Positions 24,388 through 35,437 of a stretch of DNA of 64,000 bases are shown in pieces. This DNA is from Xiphophorus maculatus. Taxonomy: Eukaryota > Chordata > Actinopteri > Cyprinodontiformes > Poeciliidae. Every line of letters starts with the position of its first letter. The stretch's first letter is position 1. The notes under the pieces were generated by a model. That model did not search any database, was not told the DNA's origin, and worked only from the letters and a program-made list of their open reading frames with translations. A program made the position numbers and the translations under genes. Location: the NCBI RefSeq assembly GCF_002775205.1, contig NC_036450.1:15271479-15335478 (forward strand). The letters are read 5' to 3'.

Positions 24388-24927
24388 GTAGGGGGGAAAT
24401 TCATGATTTAGTTTCTTGTAATTAGCAGGTTACCTGACAATGACTGTGAGGGCATTTCCTCTCTGTCTCTTGCCAGTTCTTTTTTTTTACACAGTCGTCT
24501 AGTTTTGACTTTCCATGTGTAATCTACACCAAATAACCAGATGAATTTAGTCATTATTTTAGTTGGTTGAGTCTAACAAAATCCATTAAAGAACGCATTT
24601 AATTTAGTCGTTGGGCAAAGACAACGTACAATAAATATCAAGTAGGGTTAAAGATTTTCTAGCTATTCATACGGTGGAAATTTATAATTATTAAACTTTA
24701 AATTACAAACCTAAGAATGAACTCGCTTTCCTTTAGTTTTTGGTGCAACAGCAACGTCTTCTAACGTAATACTTATATTCTAAAATCTAAAGGCTTTAAA
24801 CAAAAAATGTGCTCAAAGTAGTATTGAGAAAATGTGCTTCTTTATAAATAAAATCCGCAGCATCCACTAATATTTACGTGACATTTACGTTACCCCATCA
24901 CATAAATGCTAGTGGCTCTTACTTAAT

Positions 24928-24941
24928 CCACCAGATGGCAG
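24928..24941 (+). promoter_or_regulatory. CTCF-like motif, full consensus match
   Basis: CCACCAGATGGCAG fits all 14 positions of CCASYAGRKGGCRS. It lies in the traf2 5' intron. Occupancy is inference. Confidence 0.45.
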
Positions 24942-25240
24942 TAAAGAGAAAACCAGACCACTTGCACCATTAAACGTACACTGTGCAGGCGAGAAATGCA
25001 TTTCAGAATCCAATTTGGGTTCATGTGTTATAAAATACCGATGCAAATGTGAGCATGGGAGAAAGATGTGCACCGAATAATGAAGTTAAAAATACGACAA
25101 GTGATATTTTTGTGGCTAACCAGATAAGTAGCTTAGTAGGGTTAATTTGTGTTGTATTCCTGGGTTATATTTCCAAAAAATCTAATACCAAAATACGATA
25201 TTAAGTATTTTGCAGCCTTCATGCAGATTACTTGTACTGA

Positions 25241-25254
25241 CAAATAGGTGGCAG
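25241..25254 (+). promoter_or_regulatory. Weaker CTCF-like motif
   Basis: CAAATAGGTGGCAG keeps the last ten core positions (TAGGTGGCAG) but has mismatches in the first four. It lies about 310 bp from the stronger site, in the same orientation. Confidence 0.25.
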
Positions 25255-26457
25255 TGCAGGTGAGGTTATGAGTAAGGGTTTGCGTAATTATTGTAAGTAA
25301 GAATCTGAGCATTACAAAACCACTTTCGAAGTTCGCACAACATTACGAGAATTATTTATATTCCATGCCACAAATTTTGTTACGTGACTTTTAGGATCTC
25401 TGTTACATCAGGACTCATGTTGTGTAAAGTTGTTCTGGAGAAACCAGGTCAGCAAGTTTTATTCAACAGTTGAAAAATTATGCTTACATGCATAGTCTTG
25501 TATTGTTCAACTGCATAGAAAACAGATTTTTGTGCATTGCTTTCATTGAAAAAGTTAGTTTGGAAAAAACAAAACATGGGATACAACACGTAAATAGGAA
25601 TAAGAAGAACAGCATGCAGTCATGTTTTTCTTTCTGTACTTAAACCTGCACAGCTTACTGTGATGCAGTAGACGTTTTTGAATATAATTTGAAAAAGCTG
25701 AAACCTGGCCACAGCTGTTTGCAGTGAAACAGAGACGCATGTTTATGATGGTTTTTGCCTGGTGGCTCAGTAGTAAAATGCAGTAATCTGGAATCTGCTA
25801 GTTGGTTTTCCCCTCTGTAACCATCTGTTCTGCCTTGATAGATCCAATAACACAATTAGGAAACAGCACAAGATCAGAAAGTCCAACTGTACCAGAACCA
25901 AGACATTCACTTTAAAACCAGAAGAAAGAGTTTCTGACAACTTTAGTAGTTTGTATTTCATTTTCAAGTTGGACAACACATAAACTTTTTGACTACCATT
26001 TTGTATTGGTATCAACGCATCCCATGTCTCACGCAAACAAAATATTTCACTGGAATTTCATGAGCATAACTGTAGAAGTAGATGATGGCTGGTTTTCAAA
26101 TTTTATACAAAATAAAATTGAAAAAGAATGGTGAGCATTTATATTTTAATTTCCTTCAGTTCATATTTTATAGAGTGAAGTTTTGTAGGAAACTTAGTGA
26201 AACTTTGCTGGTGTCATGATGTAGGGAAAATTTTCTTTAGTACGAACAGGGAAGCTAATCAGTTGATGGTGGCTAGCCTGACCTTTGTGTCGGTCTGTAA
26301 ACTCCCAATAAAATCCACTGCAGTTTGTGGTTGTAAGCTGAGAAATGTGGAACATTTTCGGCGGTTTGAATATATTTGCAAGTCAAAGCACACATTGGGA
26401 GTGTTGACCTCTGTTTTCTGCTGCTTTTCTTCCACAGTTTGGTGCATCATCAGTTTC

Positions 26458-26547
26458 ATGGAGAACGATGGCTCGCATCTCTTTGGACTCTCAAAACTCT
26501 TTACCAGGAATTCCTTTGAGTGTGCTGTCTGTGCCCATGGAGAATAA
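26458..26547 (+). other. Short upstream ORF overlapping the traf2 start
   Basis: An ATG at 26458, ten bases before the traf2 start and in another frame, opens a 29-codon frame that stops inside the traf2 coding sequence. Its context is weak (T at -3, G at +4). The traf2 ATG at 26468 has A at -3 and G at +4, so most ribosomes should pass the first. It could dampen Traf2 output. Confidence 0.5.
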
Positions 26548-29500
26548 GTACAAATGTCAGCAGTGTCTCCAGGTCCTGAGGAAACCTGTCCAGGCTCAGT
26601 GTGGCCACCGCTTCTGTGTGCACTGCTTCAAGCTGCTCACCAGGTAGACCGAAGGTCCTTAGACCACCCACCGGTTTATGACGTGTGACCTCCTCCTCCC
26701 CCAACACTCTGCCGGCTTAATGCTTCCCCTTATTAGTGGATATGCCTCAGCACCGTCCCGCGTTCTTGTCTCTGCTCCAGCCTGGATTTGCTTTTTTGCA
26801 CCCAGCGTTGTTTTCTTAATGCTGACTCATTTCTCATATGGTTGGACTAAATCTGATGAATCACGAGGATCTGGTCATGCTGACACATTTCGGCTTTGCT
26901 GACTCCTTCCAAGGTGTTTCTTTTTTCTTTTTTTTTTAATCTACCCATTTCTTTCCTTCTCACCCATTCAACAGTTGTTTCTAAACACATCAGCGCTGAT
27001 AATAATACTCTACTTCGTCATGTTATGTTTAATGATCCACAGAAGTGTCATTGAACATAAAGAAAAGATGACATGTCGGTGAAAATGACTCAACTTTACC
27101 ACACATAGCATTGCTAATTAAGTCAAGCAGTTAAACTATGATTCATTGGTGTAATCCTGAAAGCTTATATCTGCTAAAAAGCTTGTGAAATTTTAGTTTT
27201 GCAATGCTTCTGGTGTCAAAGTACAGCAGTGTGGCAAGTTGATCACATGACATCCCCTTATGAACTAATGTGTGTCCAGGTTCCAGGCGTCTGAATGTGG
27301 CTAATATTTGGTTTTTAGCTTCAAAAACCAAATGCATTCAGTGTGCTTCCACTCTACATCCCTTCTATATAACTTCTGTTGATCTACTTGAACTGTGATC
27401 TGTGTTGGTGAGGAGATGATGGGGGAGCAGGTCTTAGTTGCTGCTTAAACAGGCAAATCACAATCCCTTTGTTTTTATTAGCGCTGGTCCAAAGCCTTGT
27501 GAAGCCTGCCGCCAAGAGGAGATCTATGAGGAGCCCATGTCCATCCTGAACAGTAATGAGGTGAGATTCCAGAGAGGAGTAAGACGACTGTAAAAGTGCT
27601 TTCGGTCACTTGTTATGCTGTTCCAGCCACGTATTTTAATTGATTTTATTGATAGACCAAAACACAAGTAGTCCATGATGTGAGATAGCCACAAAAAGAC
27701 ACACAGTTTTCAAAAAAGATCTTAAAACTGTGGATAAGATTTGTATTCCACCACCTTTTACTTTGATATTTCTAAGATCCAGTGCAACTAACTGCCTGCC
27801 TGAACACAGTAACTCTGAATACTAATAAATGTTGTACTTTCAGATTTCTGGCTTTCAAATATTTGAAAAAGATGTTTCATTTTCCTTCTACTTGCATTGT
27901 TTTGTATTGATCATTCACATGAAGTGCATTGCAGTTTGTTTTGTAACGTGAAGAAAGGGTTGTGAATACTTTTGGAAAGCTTTGTGCTACTCATTTAAAC
28001 CAAAGGTGATTGTTTGACCACACAGTCTGAAGGGAGTTTCCACAACCACACAATGAAGTGCACTGTGTGTTCTTGTCAATATAATTACTGTCTTTATGTC
28101 CACTGAACGCTTTGTTGTTGCCCCCCACCCCTCTCCCTGTCCACCAGGCATTTCCAGACAACGCAGCCGGGCGAGAAATAGCGAGTCTGCCTGCCAGGTG
28201 TTTGAACCAGGGCTGCAGCTGGACTGGATCTATAAAAGAGTACGAGGTGAGGTGTTAAACTGAACCGCTCTTGTCTCGCTTGGACCTCATGTTAAGCCTT
28301 ATGTCGCGCTAAGGGGTCAGGTTACCCCAGGTTAACTTGTGGACTGCGCTATTCATGTCACTATGACCTGAACTAGCTATCCTTGGTGCATGTTTTTCTC
28401 AATAAGCTCACTATGACCTCTATGTCATGCATGTTGCTTCAATTCATGCGCTGCAGAAACAGGAAGTGAAACTAAACATGCAGGCTGGAAAGTCCCTTAC
28501 GTGTTATTCACAAACAACTCATTGGAAAGTACCAGAAGAAAGGCCATCTGATATAAGGGAGGAGAAATAGACCATGGAGGATTTACTGACTGTAAATCTG
28601 CCCTATGTAGGGAGACTATCGAGAACTAAGATTAAAGTTTGATGGTGTGGAAATACGAGGGTTAGAAAAGTCCCGGTAAATTATGTAAACAATATTTTAT
28701 GTTGCTGATTACCAACTTGTCTGCAGTTTGTTTGTGTTGTAAATATGTTTGCCAGGATGTAGTTAGTGGGTTGGATTATGAAGGAGATGCTAGATGGACG
28801 TCATATTTATATAAGGGGAGTTTACCAGACACTGCAGTCACATTGAACTCTAATCCCTGACGATACAGTGGAGATGTGCTGCTACGTTTTAAAATGTTGT
28901 GTTGGGAGGATATATATTTGGTCACAACATTTTGCATGCTGTGCAAAATAAAATGTCAGCGTGTCGGTGAGACGTCCTCTCCGAAGAAGCATAGGCAGAT
29001 CAAAATGTGCCGTTGGTTGTTCGTTGTTGGAAAGGATTGCCAGGTGCAACACCCAAATATGTGTCAATGACAGCCGCTTAGTCACCGTCGGCTGAGAAGC
29101 AGACGGCTCTCCCAGCGGCTTTCCGCACCCGGCCGAGAAGGCAGTGCTGCTTTGGAAAAAGATGCTAATTGTGGCTAACCCGTTCTTCGAGTGGTGAAGT
29201 GTGGGCAGATTTCTCACAAGACACCACTTCAAGATGACTCATTTTCACTTTGGCTTTTGGATTTATGGGTGGTGAGTTTTAAAATGACTATTCAAATCGA
29301 AAAACATGCAACATACCTGACTGTTTCGCTGAGCCGCTCACGCGTGGATGTCCCCATTCATTAGGAGAAAGGACTTCCTGTTAAACCTCTTCCTCCAAAC
29401 AAGCTCCGCCCCTTCCTTTGTCGCAGTTTTTAAGTGTAGTTATGCCGCCAAATGACTTGCAGATTTGAATCATTTTGAAAAAAAACAACTTGTTTCTGTG

Positions 29501-32500
29501 TTGCCGTTTTCGTTTCCCTTTTTATATTTCTTCACTTCTCAACATGTTTGTATTTACATAATACAGGCATGTATTATATAAATAACTGACTTCTTTATAA
29601 CTTTTGTTAAAAGTAAGTTTTTTGAAAAGGCCTTTATATAGTTTCATGTTTCACAATAAAAGATTAGCATTTCTTTTTTATATATAAATCACTCTTTTCT
29701 TTTTCTGTTTTTCTTTTGAGTTCTCAACAAAAGAAAAATGTCTGCTTAAAAGAAGCAAAAGTAAAACAGGTTTTTAATCTTGTTTGAAATACCAACACAC
29801 CCTGTACCACACCTGTTAAGTTAAGAGTATAATTTGTTTTAATGCATTTTCAGTGACTTATAAAAGATGAGTGTTCCTTTTTTATTTTCAAATCTTATGA
29901 GGTTTAGTTGTCGTAAATTGGACATACTCGCCACAATGCTCGTCTGGCAGTCGTGAACTGAAAGATAATGAAACAAATGGCAGACATATTTACCTTGTGT
30001 GAGAACTGCTTATAACATCAAATCACCGTCTTCTACCTCTTCAGGCTCAACATGAAGGCCGCTGTGAATACGAACGGGTGCAGTGCGAGGCCTGCCAGGC
30101 CTCCATCCTCCTCAAGGACAAGGACAGACACAACGAGAGAGAATGCGAGGCGAGAACGCTCAACTGCAAATACTGCAAAGTTACATTCAATTTTAAGGAC
30201 ATTAAGGTGAGAAATGTGTGGAGTTCTGAGCATTAAAAGCAGTTTCCTGGTATTGTGTTTGCAAACATGAGCACGGATGATAACGTTCTGATTTATGAAA
30301 ACATTTTCAGGCCCACGATGAGATCTGTCTCAAGTTTCCCTTACAATGTAAAGATTGCGGCAAGAAGAAGATCCCCAGAGAAAAGGTTAGAGCTGTTCTG
30401 CTTAGAAGTTTTTATTTTTATGTTCCAAGTTTTTTTGTTTTTCATTTAATCTATGCTTAAGAAAGGAATGAGATTAGAAATTAGAAATAGACCACTCAGC
30501 CCATATCATGAATGTATGCAAATGTCTGAAAGGAATATCATATCTAAACATGTGATTTTAATAGAAATTAACATGCACAGCACTATTTACCATTGATAAT
30601 GGCCATTTTAACAGAATTAAAAGATACTTGGGTTTCTGAATAGTGAAACTGACTCATCTCAAACTGATAATTCCCCTGTTTGACCTGTTAGTTTCCTTCT
30701 GACTGAGTCTCATGTCGTTGGCTTTTACTTTTATTCCTGCGCTGACTCCACGCTAACTCTTCACTTTCCCTTTTGCCTGCTCTCTCTTCAGTTCAGTGAC
30801 CACATCAAATCCTGTGTCAAGTCGAAGAGCGCCTGTCCATTCAGCGAAGTGGGCTGTAAAACTGTGGTATGTGCAACAAACTACAAACTCCGTTATGTTA
30901 AACTTTAACATCAAATGCTGTTGTAGCTTAATGCAACTGATGAAAAGGCTTGGAAGCTCTGTTGAATCCATGTCTAAATAAAACATGATTCATCTCCACT
31001 CAAAAGTATAAAGAATAAATATATCAATTATTCTGACAATTAATCAGATTAAAAATGGTCACATTCAGCAGATTTTTCATTAAACTGCTTAAGCTTATTT
31101 AATAAGTATTAGAAGAAAATGCAAATAAACAAATATTTCAATTCGTTTTTTCCTCCAATAACAGTATTCCTTTAGTGAATGCTTGATCATTTGTAGCAAA
31201 CAATGCATCTGCAGCTAAAGAATACTTCTGACATCAGCATGTGAAAAATTTATTATAATTGCAAAATGTATTTATTGTTTGTACAGTTTTGGCTTAATTA
31301 CTGCTCTGAGAGTTTTGTTCTTTCAGTAAATGTCATGTTTTTTTTCCAGTCTGTCTACTCCAGTTAGCAATTATTCGATTACTAATTAAGTTGACAATTA
31401 TTTCAGTAATCGATAAATCTGATTAACTGTTTCAGACATGTAAGTTTTACATCTTATGGTTGAAATTAATTGATAAGCAGACACATCAGCTGTCTGCTGT
31501 CAGTGGCAATTATATTTTCTCACGTCCAAACATGACTAATGAGTTCACATAAAACGCTCCAATGAATGTTCGAAATAGTTCTGCCTGTTTACATGCACTT
31601 CACACCAGATTAGTTGGAGGTGTGTGCAGTTCAGAAGAAGTTCTTTGACCAACGTTCAGCCACATTTTTGTAATACCTGAGAGTCTTCAGATGCTTCTCA
31701 TACCTGCTGTCAAAGTCTGGAATATTTTTCATCAAAACCGATGAGAACAATTTGGGGGTTTTTTTTACATCTCTGTTCATTAAATAATTGAAAACTGTCC
31801 CTTATGGGTGCGGCGCGGCGCTGCCTCATGGCGAAGGCGTGACCCTTGCATCGAGGGTGAAGCGGCAGTCACAGGTTCAGGTCTCAACCTGATGACCTTT
31901 GCCTCATGTATGGGCATAAAACATGATTTGCTGACGTTGTAGACATCAGTTTAGTTTGTTGTTCTTTTAGACAGAGTTTTAAAAGCATTTTCTGTCTGCT
32001 GAAATAAATCTTAATATTCCTCCTTCTTCTTGTTCTTAGATAGAGAACGGGAAGCTGAGCGACCATGAGCACAGCAGCACCATGGAGCATCTGCGTCTGC
32101 TGCTGCCGATGGTGCTGACGATGACCCATCCGCGAAGTGAGGCCCTCGGATCCGGGGAGCTGCAGGAGGACTCGGGTCTGGGTCTGTACAGAGCTCCTGA
32201 GGAGGGAGACGGAGCTGCAGCCGCCGCACAGCCTGTAGACCTGGAAAAAAAAGTGAGCCTCTCTTCCAAACTTTATGGCTTCTACTAATGGACGCAAATG
32301 AAGGCAGGCGGTTACATTTACCAAATAAAAAACACATTAAATCAAGTTCTACACTTCCTATTTTAGGGAAGTTGTAGAAATTTTTCATTAAATGACAAAG
32401 AATGCTGCATAGATTGATTTTGACTTTCTTCAATCTGAAAAGTTTACATTCATACTTTTTTATTTGGTGGAACTGCCCTTTAGACTACAGGTATAATTTC

Positions 32501-33832
32501 CTAAGCTGTAGCTAAAATCTATTTTAGCCCATTCACTCTAAAACATGGACTTGTTCTTAAGCCTCTTTGAAACTATTTTGATTCTTTGCTGAGGATCACA
32601 GTCCTGCAAACTTCTCATTTTCTCAGAATGCAACAGTAAAGAATCTTTTTGTAATGGGAATCCTCTTTGACTTAGAAGAAGTTAAGTTTGATTTAAACCT
32701 AACTTCTTATAAGTTAAGGAGCTTAGATTTTCAATAAGGAGCCAGTTATTTTCAACTGTATTACATTTCGGCTGTATTTACAGGGATTATATAATGACTG
32801 TTGTTATTTTCCAACAGGTAATTGCTTTAGAAAACATTGTGTGTGTCCTGAACCGGGAAGTGGAGCGCAGTTCACTCACCCTGGAGGCTTTCGCCCACCA
32901 GCATCGACTAGACCAGGAGAAAATTGAAAACCTGTCGAACAGAGTGCGGCAGCTCGAGCGAACGGTGACCATGAGAGACCTGCAGCTGTCGGAGACCGAG
33001 CAGCTGGTGCGCGAGCTTCAGAACTGCACCTACGACGGGATATTCGTCTGGAAAATCAACGACTTCTCTCGGCGCAGGCAGGACGCCGTGGCCGGCCGAA
33101 CGCCTGCCATGTTCTCACCCGGTAAGACGAGAGACGGGATCGCTGGGATGGATTCTGACCTCATAGAAAGATTTTTGTGATTGTGGGGAAAAAAGAGCAC
33201 GTGGTTGGTGTGATGTTTTTTTTTTTTTTTGGCTTGCAAGATTGGGGAGATTCCACATCTCTATGATGATGTTTATTTTCAGGGAGGGAACCAAACTGAG
33301 TCTGATGACATTTCAGGATTTTGTCTTTTGTTCTAATTCCTTTTTTTTCCCCCTCTCTCTCTTTACAGCATTTTACTCCAGCAAATACGGCTACAAAATG
33401 TGTCTCAGGCTTTATCTGAACGGCGACGGGACCGGACGGGGCACGCACCTCTCCCTGTTCTTTGTGGTCATGAAGGGAAAGTGCGACGCTCTGCTAAAGT
33501 GGCCCTTCAGTCAAAAGGTGCCGTAGATTAAGAATCATTTTTCCCATCGGTGTTAATCGTCCTCCTTATGAAAACAGAAGCTGATTTTCTCCTCCTTCCT
33601 TCCCTCCGCCCAGGTGACTCTGATGCTCCTGGATCAGAACAACAGGGAGCACATCATCGACGCTTTCCGACCCGACATCTCCTCCACCTCCTTCCAGCGG
33701 CCGATCAGCGAGATGAACATCGCCAGCGGCTGCCCGCTCTTCTGTCCGCTGGCTAAGCTGGCCGGCAAGAGCCCATATCTGAGAGATGATACGATATTTA
33801 TCAAAGCAATCGTAGACCTCACAGGCTTGTGA
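26468..33832 (+). CDS. traf2: TNF receptor-associated factor 2
   Basis: Ten coding exons: 26468-26643, 27482-27560, 28148-28246, 30045-30206, 30311-30385, 30792-30866, 32040-32252, 32818-33121, 33369-33517 and 33614-33832. The exon holding the ATG begins at 26438. The product is 516 residues (human TRAF2 501). Traf2 is a cytosolic trimeric adaptor and E3 ligase of TNF-receptor signalling, feeding NF-kB and JNK. The RING is complete (C30, C33, C45, H47, C50, C53, C65, C68). TRAF zinc fingers follow to about residue 240, then a coiled coil (about 294-363) containing VLNREVER, the conserved cIAP-binding stretch. A MATH/TRAF-C domain runs from [12 protein letters not shown] to [15 protein letters not shown] plus these TRAF-C words exclude TRAF1, TRAF3 and TRAF5. 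Teleosts often keep traf2a and traf2b; I cannot tell which this is. The first coding ATG has a strong start context and a competing ATG ten bases upstream. Confidence 0.95.
27625..27985. mobile_element. Tc1-derived MITE in a traf2 intron
   Basis: The left part (GATTTTATTGATAGACCAAA, then TTTGTATTCCACCACC and AGATCCAGTGCAACTAACTG) follows the 5' end of the fish Tc1-like family. The right part (GTTTTGTATTGATCATTCAC to GAATACTTTTGGAAAGC) mirrors it. The transposase is absent, so this is a non-autonomous remnant. Confidence 0.55.
31802..31915 (+). mobile_element. Decayed tRNA-derived SINE in a traf2 intron
   Basis: A GC-rich block with a head like GGTGCGGCGCGGCGCTGCC and a degraded box B (GGTTCAGGTCTC) stands in AT-rich intron. 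The ending CCTGATGACCTTTGCCTCATG lines up with the SINE at 34613-34825 (CCCGACGACGTTTACCACATG), so it is probably an older copy of the same family. Confidence 0.45.
33211..33230 (+). repeat. T-rich run in a traf2 intron
   Basis: A run of about 20 T lies 90 bp after a coding exon, in the intron between 33121 and 33369. It is not the polypyrimidine tract of the acceptor, which is nearer the exon. Confidence 0.8.
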
Positions 33833-33982
33833 TGTGCACTGTGGAAGATGCACTGAAATTCATGGAAATATTCCTCAGAAAATAATATTTGCCTATATAA
33901 TTAGCCTAATATTGCTCCATATCTATATATATATATATACATGCTAATAATATATGAATAATAATGGTTGATAAACAATAAT

Positions 33983-33988
33983 AATAAA
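33983..33988 (+). terminator. Candidate traf2 polyadenylation signal
   Basis: AATAAA about 150 nt after the traf2 stop codon. Other AT-rich hexamers lie nearby, so the true end could be further on. Confidence 0.35.
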
Positions 33989-34408
33989 CTATAGATACAA
34001 ATAAAAAAATATATTGTATTATTATAATAAAAGTCAGACAACATGTAACTGACTGTAGCATATTATAAAATATCTTTTATATGTTTTATTATAAAATTAT
34101 AGTGATAATAGTGCTTTTATTGAAAATTAATGCATAGCTTTCAAACGATTTGTGAGAAAAGTTGAACTTTTCTCTAGAATAAAAATGGCAAGATAAATGA
34201 AAATTGTACAAATGATAAAACTTAACATTACATATAGAAATGAAAGCTATGACTTTCTTTAAAGGGGTATTTTAATGAAAAACACTATCACAATACCTCA
34301 GGATGTAAATTGAGTTCTGCAACTTCATTTGCTAAAATGGGTTTTGTTTGTTTTAAGTTAAAAAAAGCATTTTAGGCTGAAATGTTTGTTAAACCACTTT
34401 GGGAGATT

Positions 34409-35437
34409 TACCGTATTTTCCGCACTATAAGGCGCACCACATTATAAGACACACCTTCAATGAATGGCCTATTTTAAAACTTTTTTCATATATAAGGCGC
34501 ACCGCATTACAAGGCGCATAGAATAGACGCTACAGTAGAGGCTGGGGTTACGTTATGCATCCATTAGATGGAACTGCGCTAAAGGGAATGTCAACAAAAT
34601 AGTCAGATAGGTGGGCGTGCCGTGGTGGCGGAGGGGTTAGCGCGACCCACATTCAGAGGCAACGTAGCCTCGACGCGGCTGTCGCGGGTTCGACTCCCGG
34701 ACCCGACGACGTTTACCACATGTCTTCTCTGCCTTTCCTGTCAGCCTACTTTGAAAAAAGGGACACTAGAGCCCACAAAAAGACCCCGTGCGGGGCGATA
34801 AAAAAAAAACATTTAAAAAAAAAAAAAAATAGTCATATAGGTCAGTCAAACTTTTTTAATAAATTACAAACCAGCGTTCTGAAAACTCTGTTCATTCCCA
34901 AAATGAATAAACAGCTGTTTGATTATTTTCCCCGAGGTAAAGTAAGTGACGTGGTATTTTCGTGACACAGTTTATCTTTTAACAACAGCAAGGTATAACA
35001 TTTAGTGGAGGGGAACGTTTCCTCGATTCAATAAACACGTAAAAAACAGTCTGGTACTGTTACGGTAAATCAAACGTTAGTGCAATCACAATATATATCC
35101 ACTTCCACACCATTGATTCGTTCATGTTAAATTCTCTCGCTGCTGCTCTATTCCCGTGTTCTACTGCATGACTGATCGCCTTGAGCTTAAACTCTGCGTC
35201 GTAAGCGTGTCTCTTAATAGGAGCCATTTTGGGGTCTTTACACAAAACCCAGCATGCACCGCGCGCTTCTTCTTCCACGGGGGAAAATGAAGTTGGCGGC
35301 CGCTTACCGTAGTTGCGAGACCTGTTGTGGCTCAATATTGGTCCATATGTAAGGCGCACCGGATTATAAGGCGCACTCTCGGCTTTTGAGAAAATTGAAG
35401 GTTTTTAGGTGCGCCTTATAGTGCGGAAAATACGGTA
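34409..35437 (-). mobile_element. Pogo-like (Tc1/mariner) DNA transposon with complete inverted ends
   Basis: The left end (TACCGTATTTTCCGCACTAT, running on to 34438) and the right end (35408-35437) are exact reverse complements over 30 bases. Both are bounded by TA, the expected target. Extra copies of AAGGCGCACC lie just inside both ends. On the minus strand, 35092-35227 encodes the N-terminal helix-turn-helix of a pogo/CENP-B-type transposase (MAPIKRHAYDAEFKLKAI, then EHGNRAAAREFN and MVWKW). The DDE part is missing, so it is a deleted, non-autonomous copy. A SINE interrupts it at 34613-34825. Confidence 0.9.
34596..34842 (+). mobile_element. tRNA-derived SINE with 17-bp target duplication, nested in the pogo-like element
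   Basis: The body at 34613-34825 has a tRNA-like head with box A (TGGCGGAGGGGTTAGCGC) and box B (GGTTCGACTCC), a unique middle and an A-rich tail. It is flanked by AAAATAGTCAGATAGGT (34596-34612) and AAAATAGTCATATAGGT (34826-34842), which differ at one base. The host transposon text resumes across the break. The head resembles a leucine- or serine-type tRNA but it is not a working tRNA gene. Confidence 0.9.

Noticed and set aside
31884-32433. Overlapping minus-strand frames of up to 146 codons
   Set aside because: They lie antisense to a coding exon of traf2 (32040-32252) and show no family.
34613-34720. tRNA gene
   Set aside because: Box A and box B are those of a SINE head: it is followed by a unique body and A tail and is flanked by a target-site duplication.
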